In this document: positions 1 through 7,802 of the stretch, piece by piece | Position numbering within the stretch: the stretch's first letter is position 1 | Layout of the letters: each line of letters begins with the position of its first letter | Source of the DNA: Lawsonibacter hominis | GTDB taxonomy: Bacteria; Bacillota; Clostridia; Oscillospirales; Oscillospiraceae | Direction: 5' to 3' | Length of the DNA: 64,000 bases | Assembly (NCBI RefSeq): GCF_014287895.1 | Contig: NZ_JACOPP010000002.1 | Location: forward strand, 124,001 to 188,000 | The notes under the pieces: generated by a model | Told to the model about the DNA's origin: nothing | Seen by the model: the letters and a program-made list of their open reading frames with translations, nothing else | Databases searched by the model: none | Made by a program: the position numbers and the translations under genes

Positions 1-2
1 CA

Positions 3-455
3 GGGACCGGCGTGATGAACTTTACACCGGTTTTCGGCTGGTATTACATTGACGCCAATAACAAGGCGCCCGCATGGACGGGAGTAGAATACTTTTACCG
101 TTTTTTGACCCGCCAGGAGCAGTCTCCCGGCCCGTTCGGCAGTTCCACGACGTTGGAGCAGATGGAGCCGGGCGACTTTGTTCAGTTCCGCTTTCAGAAG
201 GAAGTGTTCAGCCATACGCCTATCATCGTGGAGATCGGCCAGCCCGCTACGCTGGAAAATACGCTTGTCGCCGCTCACTCTTATGACGCGGATTGGCGGC
301 CGCTGAGTACTTACTTTTTTGAAGAGATCCGCTTTCTTCACGTGCTGGGCGCCTATCCGCCCGAGGGGGCGGCGGGTCCGGAAGAAGGGGAGAAGTCCAA
401 ACCGCCGGTCCTCCCGCAAAATCAAATGCCGCCCCGTCCGCCAGGCCCTTCCTGA
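3..455 (+). CDS. Amidase-domain protein, C-terminal part (5' end outside window)
   Basis: The reading frame is open to the left edge, so this is the C-terminal part of a longer gene. The visible pattern (GWYYID, then a GDFVQF stretch, a SHTPIIVEIG stretch with a conserved His, an AAHSYD motif and a final IRFLHVLGAYP) matches the Amidase_6 'putative amidase domain' family, whose members are papain-like proteins usually secreted and often linked to sporulation or cell-wall work in Firmicutes. About 25 Pro- and Glu-rich residues follow the domain. The N-terminal half, including the probable catalytic Cys, is not in the window. Family assignment is from pattern recognition; the substrate is unknown. 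Confidence 0.6.
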   Translation, partial: GTGVMNFTPVFGWYYIDANNKAPAWTGVEYFYRFLTRQEQSPGPFGSSTTLEQMEPGDFVQFRFQKEVFSHTPIIVEIGQPATLENTLVAAHSYDADWRPLSTYFFEEIRFLHVLGAYPPEGAAGPEEGEKSKPPVLPQNQMPPRPPGPS

Positions 456-476
456 GGTCTGGCGGCGGGGCGGTCT
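429..476 (+). terminator. GC-rich hairpin at the end of the amidase gene
   Basis: CCGCCCCGTCCGCCAG (429-444) pairs with CTGGCGGCGGGGCGG (459-473) with one bulged base. It overlaps the stop codon of the upstream gene and lies just before the end of the convergent xerC-type gene. Only a weak T-rich stretch follows, so termination strength is uncertain; it could serve both strands. Confidence 0.55.
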
Positions 477-481
477 CTGCT

Positions 482-1510
482 TTATTCATCTGTGGGATCG
501 CTTTTCGGCGCTTTTCGCTGCGGTCTGAGGCTCCCAAGCGGATTGGCCCGGGCCGCGATGCGCAGATCGTCATTATCCACGTGGGTATAGATCTGCGTCG
601 TATTTAAATGCTCGTGCCCCAACACCTCCTGAAGCGTACGCACGTCCACACCGTTTTGGAGCATCAGGGTCGCCGCTGTATGGCGCAGCTTGTGACTGGA
701 ATAGAGGGAGGCGTCCAGTCCGGCCTTTTTCAGACGCTGTTTGACCATATAATGGACCGCATCCGTGGTCATTCGGGTATGCTTCCGCGTCAAAAACAAT
801 GCGTTTTTGTCCGCAGCCGCCAAGCGGCTGCGCTCGTCCCGCCACGCATCGATGGCCTGACGGCAGGCGTCGTTGAGGAAGATGATCCGCTCTTTGTTTC
901 CCTTGCCGAGTACCCGCAGCTGATCATCTCGAACATCTGTTAGATTCAATCCGACTAACTCCGAAATACGCAGGCCACAGTTTAAAAACAGGGTCAGAAT
1001 GCAGTAATCACGGACTCGATTCGGCTCGTCCACAGATTCCAGAAGCCGAATGCTTTCCTCCAGATCCAGATACCGGGGCAATGCTTTCTTTTGACGCGGA
1101 GCATCCAGATCCTGCATGGGATTTTCGCTGATTAATTTCGCCTTGTTGGTGAGATACTTATAGAAAGAACGGATGGTAGCGATTTTTCTGGCCCGCGCGG
1201 CGGGCGTCAGCCCATAGGCGGTATTGGGACTGTTGGCGTGTTTGGCGCGGTCCCGGCTGAGATAGCTCATATAGGCGTACACGTCCGTAAGCGTTACCGC
1301 GCGGACCAGTGCAAGGTCAACGTCGTCAATGGGAATGTCATCGAGTTCCGCAGTGCGCGGAGCCCGGCCTTTTTCCAGTTTGATGAAACGAAAAAAGTTG
1401 CGCAGATCCAAATAGTATTCATCGACCGTTTTGCGGGAGTGACCCTGGATCGTCTCATGGTAAACCAGAAAATCCCGTAAAATGGCTGGAGCTTCCGAAC
1501 GATAGTCCAT
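482..1510 (-). CDS. xerC: Tyrosine recombinase, XerC type
   Basis: A 342-residue site-specific tyrosine recombinase. It has an N-terminal SAM-like core-binding domain (about residues 5-125) and a C-terminal catalytic domain with the full set of family residues: Arg181 in CGLRISEL, Lys203 in LGKGNKER, His273 and Arg276 in SSHKLRHT, His299 in LGHEH and the nucleophile Tyr308 in TTQIYTH. Length and intact domains fit a chromosomal XerC/XerD-type resolvase rather than a phage integrase, and no prophage genes adjoin it. A second Xer protein lies at 24679-25557, so the two could be the XerC/XerD pair that resolves chromosome dimers. The ATG at 1510 has no well-placed Shine-Dalgarno; GGAGGAG is about 20 bases away but 7 bases from an in-frame CTG at 1522, so the start is uncertain. 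Confidence 0.85.
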   Translation of the reverse strand: MDYRSEAPAILRDFLVYHETIQGHSRKTVDEYYLDLRNFFRFIKLEKGRAPRTAELDDIPIDDVDLALVRAVTLTDVYAYMSYLSRDRAKHANSPNTAYGLTPAARARKIATIRSFYKYLTNKAKLISENPMQDLDAPRQKKALPRYLDLEESIRLLESVDEPNRVRDYCILTLFLNCGLRISELVGLNLTDVRDDQLRVLGKGNKERIIFLNDACRQAIDAWRDERSRLAAADKNALFLTRKHTRMTTDAVHYMVKQRLKKAGLDASLYSSHKLRHTAATLMLQNGVDVRTLQEVLGHEHLNTTQIYTHVDNDDLRIAARANPLGSLRPQRKAPKSDPTDE

Positions 1511-1538
1511 AGAGCGGGCCAGCTCAATTCTCCTCCCT

Positions 1539-1572
1539 CCAACTCAACAAAATTTTTATTTTGTTGAGTTGG
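1539..1572. repeat. Perfect 15-bp inverted repeat upstream of xerC
   Basis: CCAACTCAACAAAAT (1539-1553) and its exact reverse complement (1558-1572) flank a four-base TTTT loop. It sits between divergent xerC (-) and the small Cys-rich ORF (+), with the xerC Shine-Dalgarno-like GGAGGGAGGAG starting right after it on the minus strand. It is AT-rich without a terminator-type T run, so an operator or mRNA leader hairpin is more plausible than a terminator. Function is inferred only from position. Confidence 0.6.
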
Positions 1573-1619
1573 AACAAAGCCTGAGCAGACCCGATCCCCC
1601 CCTTCGTTTGGGTATTCTA

Positions 1620-1826
1620 ATGAGGAATGGATGGATTCCGTTGAGCCTGATCGCCTGTACCAGCAATTGTGTCTACCAGCAGGACGGTTACTGTTCCCTG
1701 GAACGGGCCGCATCCTGTGGCCTGCCCAGCGTGGAAACACCCTGTGTCAACTTTGTGCCGCGGCATAGGCCGCAGGATGCGCCTACAAAAGCGCAGCCAA
1801 AGCCTCCCGGATATTATGGACCTTGA
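1620..1826 (+). CDS. Small Cys-rich protein of unknown function
   Basis: A short ORF whose core (LIACTSNCVYQQDGYCSLER, then a Cys followed by VNFVPR) carries regularly spaced cysteines of the C-x3-C-x6-C type. It resembles small clostridial proteins that databases label, without good reason, 'hydroxymyristoyl-ACP dehydratase'. The Cys spacing suggests metal binding, but this is inference. ATG 1620 has no clear ribosome-binding site; an in-frame TTG at 1641 preceded by GAGGA, and a TTG at 1569, are alternatives. The C-terminal 20 or so residues are low-complexity and overlap the 3' end of the convergent radA by 44 bases. It may be a real gene with an extended tail or a decayed one. Confidence 0.5.
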   Translation: MRNGWIPLSLIACTSNCVYQQDGYCSLERAASCGLPSVETPCVNFVPRHRPQDAPTKAQPKPPGYYGP

Positions 1827-3150
1827 TCAGCTGCAGTCCCTCCGGGATCTCCAGACGCGCCCCCAGGCGGAACGGTACCAGGCACTTGGTAAAACCCAGG
1901 CGCCGCACTTCGCTCAGACGTTGCCCCAGTGCGTTTACAGAGCGCAGCTCCCCGGTCAATCCGACTTCGCCCACAGCGGCCAGGTCGCCGGGTACGGGCT
2001 TGTCCCGAAAGCTGGAGGCCAATGCCATGATCGTGGCCAAATCGGCGGCAGGCTCATCCAGATACAGTCCGCCGATCACATTGATGTAGGCGTCGCAGAC
2101 GCTTACCCGCAGCCCGCCCCGCTTCTCCAGCACAGCCAGCAGAAGATTGGCCCGATTATAGTCAAAACCGTTTGAAGTCCTGCGGGGGACGTTGGCGCTG
2201 GCGGGCGCCAACAGAGCCTGCACCTCGGCCAGGACAGGACGAACGCCCTCCATCACGCAGGTCACACAGGTGCCCGGTGCGTCCTGGGGGCGCCCGGACA
2301 GGAGCATTTCCGACGGATTGGGAACTTCGGTCAATCCGCTGTCTCCCATATCGAACACGCCGATCTCATTGGTCGCACCGAAACGGTTTTTGGCGGCACG
2401 CAGGATGCGGTACGAGTTTTGCTGCTCCCCCTCAAAGTAGAGTACGCAGTCCACCATATGTTCCAGAACCTTCGGTCCTGCGATGGAGCCCTCCTTATTC
2501 ACATGGCCGATGACGAAAACGGTGATCCCCTGCCCTTTTGCGATTTGCATCAGGGCCATGGTACAATCCTTTACCTGACCCACGCTGCCGGGTGCAGCCG
2601 TCAGATCGCCGTTGTAGAGGGTCTGGATGGAGTCTACGATGAGTACGTCCGGCCTGCGCTCGTTGACGGCTTCGATCACGTCCTCCAGATTGGTCTCTGC
2701 CAGCAGATACAGCCCCGCTCCCCTCACGTGGAGCCGCTCGGCCCGCAGCTTGATCTGCCGCTCCGACTCCTCGCCGGATACATACAAAACGGTGGCAAAG
2801 CGGCACAGATGATCACAGATCTGAAGCATTAGGGTCGATTTCCCGATTCCGGGCGCGCCGCCCACGAGGACCAGGGACCCTTTTACCGCGCCTCCTCCCA
2901 GCACCCGGTCCAGCTCGTTCATGCCGGTCTCAAACCGCAGTTCCGAGGTGGAGCTCACCTCCGCGATGAGCTTCGGACGGTTGATGCCGCGAGGGGTACC
3001 GGAAGGGGCGGCCGATACGGGGGCTTTTTTTCTGAGTTCGGCCGGCTGTTCCACCAGGGTGTTCCAGGCCTTACAGGCGGGACACTGCCCCGCCCATTTT
3101 GGAGTTTCGTTGCCGCACTCGGTACAGTAAAAAACAGTCTTTGCCTTCAT
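1783..3150 (-). CDS. radA: DNA repair protein RadA
   Basis: A 455-residue RadA (Sms), a RecA-like ATPase that helps process branched recombination intermediates. The N-terminal zinc finger has C9-x2-C12 and C23-x2-C26. The ATPase core shows Walker A GGAPGIGKST (about 97-106) and the RadA-specific KNRFG motif near the middle. The C-terminal third is the Lon-protease-like domain without protease function that is typical of the family. Length matches the usual 450-460. It is followed by cwlD's end 6 bases upstream on the same strand, so the two are probably co-transcribed. Assignment is secure. Confidence 0.97.
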   Translation of the reverse strand: MKAKTVFYCTECGNETPKWAGQCPACKAWNTLVEQPAELRKKAPVSAAPSGTPRGINRPKLIAEVSSTSELRFETGMNELDRVLGGGAVKGSLVLVGGAPGIGKSTLMLQICDHLCRFATVLYVSGEESERQIKLRAERLHVRGAGLYLLAETNLEDVIEAVNERRPDVLIVDSIQTLYNGDLTAAPGSVGQVKDCTMALMQIAKGQGITVFVIGHVNKEGSIAGPKVLEHMVDCVLYFEGEQQNSYRILRAAKNRFGATNEIGVFDMGDSGLTEVPNPSEMLLSGRPQDAPGTCVTCVMEGVRPVLAEVQALLAPASANVPRRTSNGFDYNRANLLLAVLEKRGGLRVSVCDAYINVIGGLYLDEPAADLATIMALASSFRDKPVPGDLAAVGEVGLTGELRSVNALGQRLSEVRRLGFTKCLVPFRLGARLEIPEGLQLIKVHNIREALAALL

Positions 3151-3156
3151 ACGAGG

Positions 3157-3891
3157 CTATGCCTCCTCATTGGTGGTCGGTACGGGCTCCAGCTCCTGGA
3201 ACTGGAGCCAGGCCGCAGCCAGGGTGGATGCCAGTTTGGTCTGATAACCTGCCGTCTGGAGCAGCAGATCCTCCTCTGGATTCGAAAGAAAGCCGCACTC
3301 CACCAGGATGGCCCGGCATGTGATGTGATTCATCAGATATACCGTGTCCGGAATTGGCTTGGGCGCCCTGGTGTTTCCTGGGTCCAGCGTCTGCCGAAGC
3401 AGGTCCTGCGTCAGCTGCGCCAGAGGAAGACTCAACTCCGGATTGGCATAAAAGACCTGGGCTCCGTGATAGCGCGCCCCTTGAAAGGTATTCTGGTGAA
3501 TGCTGATCAGCGTGGCGTTTTCCGCCGCTTCGATGACGGCCACCCGGTTATGCAGGTCGGAAACCTTTTTTTCCCGGAGCGTCTGGGCGGAACTGTCATG
3601 CAAGGACACGTCCTCGCTCCGCAAAAGTACCGGCGCTACGCCGTACAGGCCCAAAATCTGATCCAGTTTCAGAGCAATGGAAAGATTGATGCCGCTCTCC
3701 GGCACACCGGACAGAGATACCGCTCCGCCGTCCTCCCCGCCGTGACCGGCATCGATCACCACGGTCTGGCCTGGGCAGCGTACGGCAGAGAACACGCTGC
3801 GTTGTTCCAGCCCAGGCTGGAACAACAGATAATAGCAGGTTGCCGATGCCAATGCGCCAAGCAGGGCCCAGCTCAGGAGCTTCCGTTTCAT
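3157..3891 (-). CDS. cwlD: N-acetylmuramoyl-L-alanine amidase CwlD
   Basis: A zinc-dependent Amidase_3 enzyme of the CwlD type, which cleaves stem peptides from muramic acid and in spore formers starts muramic-delta-lactam synthesis in the spore cortex. Zinc-ligand and catalytic motifs are visible: DAGHGG, a Glu in GVPESGIN, SIHQN and the catalytic Glu in LVECGFLSN. A hydrophobic N-terminal segment (LLSWALLGALASATCYYLL) is a signal anchor. ATG 3891 is preferred over ATG 3900 because the GAGGGGGG ribosome-binding site is almost adjacent to the latter and 9 bases from the former. It lies directly upstream of radA. The sporulation role is inferred from the family. Confidence 0.9.
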   Translation of the reverse strand: MKRKLLSWALLGALASATCYYLLFQPGLEQRSVFSAVRCPGQTVVIDAGHGGEDGGAVSLSGVPESGINLSIALKLDQILGLYGVAPVLLRSEDVSLHDSSAQTLREKKVSDLHNRVAVIEAAENATLISIHQNTFQGARYHGAQVFYANPELSLPLAQLTQDLLRQTLDPGNTRAPKPIPDTVYLMNHITCRAILVECGFLSNPEEDLLLQTAGYQTKLASTLAAAWLQFQELEPVPTTNEEA

Positions 3892-3934
3892 GTAGTACAT
3901 CCCCCCTCTCGCAGTTTACGGGAGAAGGAAGCGC

Positions 3935-3980
3935 ATTATACCAGAAACGCAAAGCGTTTTGTTATGTGTCCATTATACCA
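3935..3980 (-). promoter_or_regulatory. Possible extended -10 promoters for cwlD-radA
   Basis: Two copies of TGGTATAAT occur on the minus strand (-10 boxes at 3935-3940 and 3972-3977). The second has a weak TGTAAA -35 at 17 bases. A small inverted repeat (AAACGC, AAA, GCGTTT) lies between them. Promoter activity is predicted from sequence only. Confidence 0.4.
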
Positions 3981-4061
3981 CAGGATACGGCATTTTTACA
4001 GATTCTTATTGTTTTTTTCAAAGGACTGGAGTAGGATAACATCAACAGAAGGAAAAAGGAG

Positions 4062-4526
4062 ATGATTTCATTGGTGATCGACAAGATCGAAAACGCACCG
4101 CTCTACTATGGCCTGGGTGAGCGCTTCCGCAAGGCCCTGGAGTGGCTGGCCGCGGTGGATCCGTCCACGCTGTCCCCCGGTGAAAAGGTACCGATCGACG
4201 GAGAGAATGTATACGGACTTCTCTTTCAGGTGGACACGCTTGCGCCGGAAGACTGCAAACTGGAGGGGCATCAGAATTACGCCGACATCCAGTGTCTGGT
4301 CAGCGGCCTGGAGGCGGCAGGCTATGCCTTGACGGATACTCCGCTGGAACCGCTGGGCGAATATGACGCCAAATCGGATGTACAGTTTTTTACTGGGGAT
4401 TGGGATACGCTTACGATCCGGCCCGGCACATTTTATATCGTCTGGCCGCAGGATCTCCATGCTCCGCGTATGGCCTGCGGCCGTGTGGGACCGGTAACGC
4501 GCCTGGTGGCAAAAGTAAAATTATAA
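4062..4526 (+). CDS. YhcH/YjgK/YiaL family protein (DUF386)
   Basis: A cupin-like protein of the YhcH/YjgK/YiaL (DUF386, TabA) family of about 150 residues. The family signature EGHQNYADIQCLVSG and the C-terminal WPQDLHAPRMA metal-site region are present. Family members are linked to sugar or sialic acid metabolism and, for TabA, biofilm control; no sugar genes adjoin this copy, so its substrate cannot be inferred. The AAAGGAG ribosome-binding site directly abuts ATG 4062; an in-frame TTG at 4071 (9 bases away) may be the true start. It stands alone between cwlD (divergent) and cotJ, with its own terminator. Confidence 0.85.
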   Translation: MISLVIDKIENAPLYYGLGERFRKALEWLAAVDPSTLSPGEKVPIDGENVYGLLFQVDTLAPEDCKLEGHQNYADIQCLVSGLEAAGYALTDTPLEPLGEYDAKSDVQFFTGDWDTLTIRPGTFYIVWPQDLHAPRMACGRVGPVTRLVAKVKL

Positions 4527-4572
4527 GGCGTTAATAGGATTACTTTCTTGTTTTTTACGGCAAACGGAGCCA

Positions 4573-4620
4573 ACCGCCCGCATCTGCCCCCACTCGGGGC
4601 AATGCGGGCGGTTTCGCTTT
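4573..4620 (+). terminator. Rho-independent terminator after the YhcH-like gene
   Basis: ACCGCCCGCAT (4573-4583) pairs with ATGCGGGCGGT (4602-4612), with an inner TGCCCC/GGGGCA stem, followed by TTCGCTTTT. Confidence 0.8.
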
Positions 4621-4698
4621 TCCATGACCGGCATAGAATGGAACGAAGGGGTACGGGCAGGAGTGCCTCTCCCCTTCTACTTCCTATGCAAGGAGGAA

Positions 4699-5169
4699 AT
4701 GCATTTGTATCCCGAAAATGGCAGTCAGGCACCAGGCGCCTGTGCGGATCACTACGGCACGCTTCCGGAGTGCGCCCCCCTGGCAGTGCCTTATGTGCCC
4801 TTTCAGCAGACCGGTTCCAAGCGCTATACACAGCAGGAGGCGCTGAACAACGGAACCTTGTTTCCCGGGCTGAACCTTCCGTTCCATCTGAAGGCAGATG
4901 CCCGCAATGTGGTCAACAGCCCCTTGGCGGAGCTTCAGGCACTGGAATTCGTGCTGGTAGAGCTGGGGCTCTACCTGGATACGCATTCCGGCGATGCGGA
5001 GGCCTTTGAGCTTTATAAACAGTACGCCGCGCTTGAAAAAGAAGCGCGCGAGAAATATGAGGCTGCCAACGGCCCGCTCTTCCAGCGCTCCACCGCCAAC
5101 AGCAAGACCTGGAACGCATGGCTCAGCGACCCATGGCCCTGGAATTATCAGGAAGGAGCGGAGCGCTGA
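4699..5169 (+). CDS. cotJA/cotJB: Fused spore coat proteins CotJA-CotJB
   Basis: One uninterrupted 156-residue ORF that joins two proteins usually encoded separately. Residues about 26-66 (APLAVPYVPFQ, then EALNNGTLFPGLNLPF) match CotJA; residues about 74-150 (LEFVLVELGLYLDTHSGD, GPLF and a final DPWPWNY) match CotJB. These are inner spore coat proteins that act with CotJC. AGGAGG lies 2 bases from ATG 4699 and 8 bases from an in-frame TTG at 4705, so initiation may be at the TTG; earlier in-frame starts lack a ribosome-binding site. The stop codon overlaps the cotJC start (TGATG), indicating translational coupling. Expression in the mother cell during sporulation is inferred from the family. 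Confidence 0.85.
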   Translation: MHLYPENGSQAPGACADHYGTLPECAPLAVPYVPFQQTGSKRYTQQEALNNGTLFPGLNLPFHLKADARNVVNSPLAELQALEFVLVELGLYLDTHSGDAEAFELYKQYAALEKEAREKYEAANGPLFQRSTANSKTWNAWLSDPWPWNYQEGAER

Positions 5170-5765
5170 TGTTTGTATACGAGAAGAAGCTGCAATATCC
5201 CATCCGCATCAAAAATACCAATCCACAGCTGGCCTCGTTTATTATCAGCCAATATGGCGGACCAGATGGAGAATTGGGAGCTTCCCTGCGCTACCTCTCC
5301 CAGCGCTATGCCATGCCTTATCCGGAACTCAAGGCCGTACTGACCGACATTGGCGTAGAGGAACTGGGGCATCTGGAGATGATCGGAACCCTGGTACACC
5401 AGTTGACCCGGAAGCTTTCCCCGGACGACCCCCGAATGGGAAATTTCGCGCCATACTTTACCGACCACGGTGTCGGTGTGTACCCAGTCGCAGCCTCGGG
5501 AAGCCCCTGGAGCGCCGACTACATCGGCGTCAAGGGTGACGTAATCTGCGACCTGACCGAGGATATGGCAGCAGAACAAAAAGCGAGGGTTACCTACGAT
5601 AATATTCTGCGCCAGTCAGACGACCCGGATGTGAGCGATGTCATACGCTTTCTGCGGGAACGTGAGGTGGTCCACTTCCAGCGCTTCGGCGAGGCAGTTC
5701 GCCTGGCCAAGGAAAAAATGGACCAGAAAAATGTCTACTTCACCAATCCCATTCTGGACAAATAG
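5169..5765 (+). CDS. cotJC: Spore coat protein CotJC (manganese-catalase family)
   Basis: A 198-residue CotJC starting MFVYEKKLQYPI. The four-helix ferritin-like fold of manganese catalases is indicated by carboxylate/His motifs such as GVEELGHLEMIGTLVHQL and REREVVHFQRFGEA, which supply the dinuclear metal ligands in the family. In spores CotJC forms part of the coat and may remove hydrogen peroxide. It overlaps the fused CotJA-CotJB gene by one base, so the three domains are made together. A longer in-frame ORF begins at 5118 but lacks the family N-terminus; GGAAGGAG upstream of 5169 supports this start. Confidence 0.93.
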   Translation: MFVYEKKLQYPIRIKNTNPQLASFIISQYGGPDGELGASLRYLSQRYAMPYPELKAVLTDIGVEELGHLEMIGTLVHQLTRKLSPDDPRMGNFAPYFTDHGVGVYPVAASGSPWSADYIGVKGDVICDLTEDMAAEQKARVTYDNILRQSDDPDVSDVIRFLREREVVHFQRFGEAVRLAKEKMDQKNVYFTNPILDK

Positions 5766-5773
5766 CAGTCAAA

Positions 5774-5804
5774 CAGGGGTGCGGGACTTTGCCCCGCACC
5801 CCTG
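5774..5804. terminator. Bidirectional terminator between cotJC and ligA
   Basis: CAGGGGTGCGGG (5774-5785) pairs with CCCGCACCCCTG (5793-5804) around a short loop, between convergent cotJC and ligA. T runs are poor on both sides. Confidence 0.65.
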
Positions 5805-5819
5805 CCGGTCCGATCAAAC

Positions 5820-7802
5820 TTACTCTTTCGCGATCAGCGCCAAAAATTCGCCCTCGGTGAGCACCGGGACGCCAAGCTCCCGGGCCTTGCGCAGCTTGGA
5901 GCCTGCCGCTTCACCCGCCACCACGTAAGACGTCTTTTTGGATACGGAACCGGATACTTTACCGCCCAATGCTTCAATTTTTGCGCCCGCTTCATCGCGG
6001 GTAAACTGCGCCAGCGAGCCGGTAAGCACGAACGTCTTCCCTACCAGCTGATCGCCTGCAGGCGCTTCTTTGCTCTGCAGATTTACGCCGGCCGCACGCA
6101 GCGTTTCGATCAGATGGCTGCTCTGCGGGCTCCGGAACCATTCGATCAGGCTCCGCGCCGTAATCGCACCGATATCAGGAACAGCGGTCAGTTCCTCCTC
6201 TGCAGCCGACATCAAGGCATCCAAACTGCCAAACCGGGCGGCAAGCACCTTGGCGGCCTTCTGTCCCACCTGGCGGATCCCAAAGGCAAATAAAAGTTTG
6301 GAAAGATCGTTCCCCTTCGAGGTTTCAATGGCGGAAATCAGGTTTTCCGCAGACTTCTTCCCCATGTGCTCCAGCTTTGCCACCGACTCCACATCCAGAT
6401 GATACAAGTCGCCCGGTCCCGTGACCAGACCGGCACTTACCAGCGCCTCCACCACCGCCGGTCCCATGCCCTCGATATCCATGGCATCACGGGATGCAAA
6501 GTGGGTCAGATGCCGCAGCCGCTGGGCAGGGCATTCCGCGCCGGTACAGCGGATATGGGCTCCATCCTCGTCCCGAACCACCGGGGCGCCGCAGACTGGG
6601 CAGTGGTCGGGCAGTCGATAGGGAGTACTGTCTGCCGGCCGGAGCTCCTTTTGGACAGAGACGATCTCCGGAATGATCTCCCCTGCTTTCTGGATCAGTA
6701 CGGTATCTCCGATGCGGATATCCTTTTCCGAAATAAAATCCTGATTGTGGAGCGTAGCATTGGTAACGGTGGTTCCGGCCAAGCGCACCGGCTCCACTAC
6801 CGCCTTGGGTGTGAGTACGCCTGTGCGGCCCACCTGAACCACAATGTCCATCACCTTGGAGCACTTTTGCTCCGGAGGATACTTGAATGCGGCCGCCCAG
6901 CGGGGAAATTTTGCAGTGCTGCCCAGCACGTTCCGCTCTGAAAGGCTGTTTACCTTTACAACCGCGCCGTCGATATCAAAGCTGTAAGCGTCACGGCCTT
7001 CCCCCATTTCCCGTATCCGCTCCGCGGCTTCCGCAATAGTCTTACAGGTGTAATGCGGAATCACTTTAAAGCGCTGTTGTCCCAAGTATTCCAACGTTTC
7101 TGTATGGGTCTGAAATTCTCTTCCAGACGCCGCCTGAATATTAAATACCCGGATATCCAGGCGGCGCGCGGCCGCCACCTTTGGATCCAATTGCCGCAGA
7201 GAGCCCGCCGCCGCATTTCTGGGATTGGCAAAAAGCTTCTCGCCTTTCAGCTCCTGTTCTTCGTTGAGCCGTTCGAAACTTCGTTTGGGCATAAAGACCT
7301 CGCCCCGGACGATCAGGCTGGGCAGGGCCTCCGGAAGACGCAGCGGGATGGAGGGGATGGTCTTGAGGTTTTCCGTCACATCCTCCCCGATCCGGCCGTC
7401 TCCACGGGTGGCGCCCCGGACAAAGATGCCGTTTTCATACTCCAGGGCCACGGAAAGGCCGTCCACTTTGGGCTCTACGTCGTACTCCACGTCCGCATCC
7501 AGGGCGTCGCGCACCCGCTGATCAAATTCCTTCAGCTCTTCTGCAGAGAAGACGTCCTGAAGGCTCTCTAAGGGCACCCGATGGATGACCTCCCGAAAGC
7601 CGTCGGCCACCTTCCCCCCTACCCGCTGGGTAGGGGAATCCGGGACGATCAGCTCCGGGTGCGCATGCTCCAGCTCCTCCAGACGGCGGAGTTTATGGTC
7701 AAAGTCATAATCGGACATGCTGGGATTGTCCAGCACGTAATATTCATAGTTGGCCTGCTCCAGTTCCCGGCGCAGGCTTTGGATCTCCTGTTTCTCGTCC
7801 AT
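5820..7802 (-). CDS. ligA: NAD-dependent DNA ligase LigA
   Basis: A 660-residue NAD+-dependent DNA ligase that seals nicks in replication and repair. The N-terminal adenylation domain carries the nucleotidyl lysine in EPKVDGLSVALEY, followed by the OB fold, a Cys4 zinc finger (CPVCG, then CTGAEC), helix-hairpin-helix repeats (DIEGMGPAVVEAL) and a C-terminal BRCT domain (LVGKTFVLTGSLAQFTRDEA). Length is standard. Its 5' end overlaps the 3' end of the upstream VanZ-like gene by 59 bases, consistent with a shared transcript. Confidence 0.98.
   Translation of the reverse strand: MDEKQEIQSLRRELEQANYEYYVLDNPSMSDYDFDHKLRRLEELEHAHPELIVPDSPTQRVGGKVADGFREVIHRVPLESLQDVFSAEELKEFDQRVRDALDADVEYDVEPKVDGLSVALEYENGIFVRGATRGDGRIGEDVTENLKTIPSIPLRLPEALPSLIVRGEVFMPKRSFERLNEEQELKGEKLFANPRNAAAGSLRQLDPKVAAARRLDIRVFNIQAASGREFQTHTETLEYLGQQRFKVIPHYTCKTIAEAAERIREMGEGRDAYSFDIDGAVVKVNSLSERNVLGSTAKFPRWAAAFKYPPEQKCSKVMDIVVQVGRTGVLTPKAVVEPVRLAGTTVTNATLHNQDFISEKDIRIGDTVLIQKAGEIIPEIVSVQKELRPADSTPYRLPDHCPVCGAPVVRDEDGAHIRCTGAECPAQRLRHLTHFASRDAMDIEGMGPAVVEALVSAGLVTGPGDLYHLDVESVAKLEHMGKKSAENLISAIETSKGNDLSKLLFAFGIRQVGQKAAKVLAARFGSLDALMSAAEEELTAVPDIGAITARSLIEWFRSPQSSHLIETLRAAGVNLQSKEAPAGDQLVGKTFVLTGSLAQFTRDEAGAKIEALGGKVSGSVSKKTSYVVAGEAAGSKLRKARELGVPVLTEGEFLALIAKE

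Noticed and set aside
482..1510. Prophage or integrative-element integrase.
   Set aside because: No excisionase, phage genes, attachment-site repeats or tRNA target next to it; full XerC-like length and domain layout.
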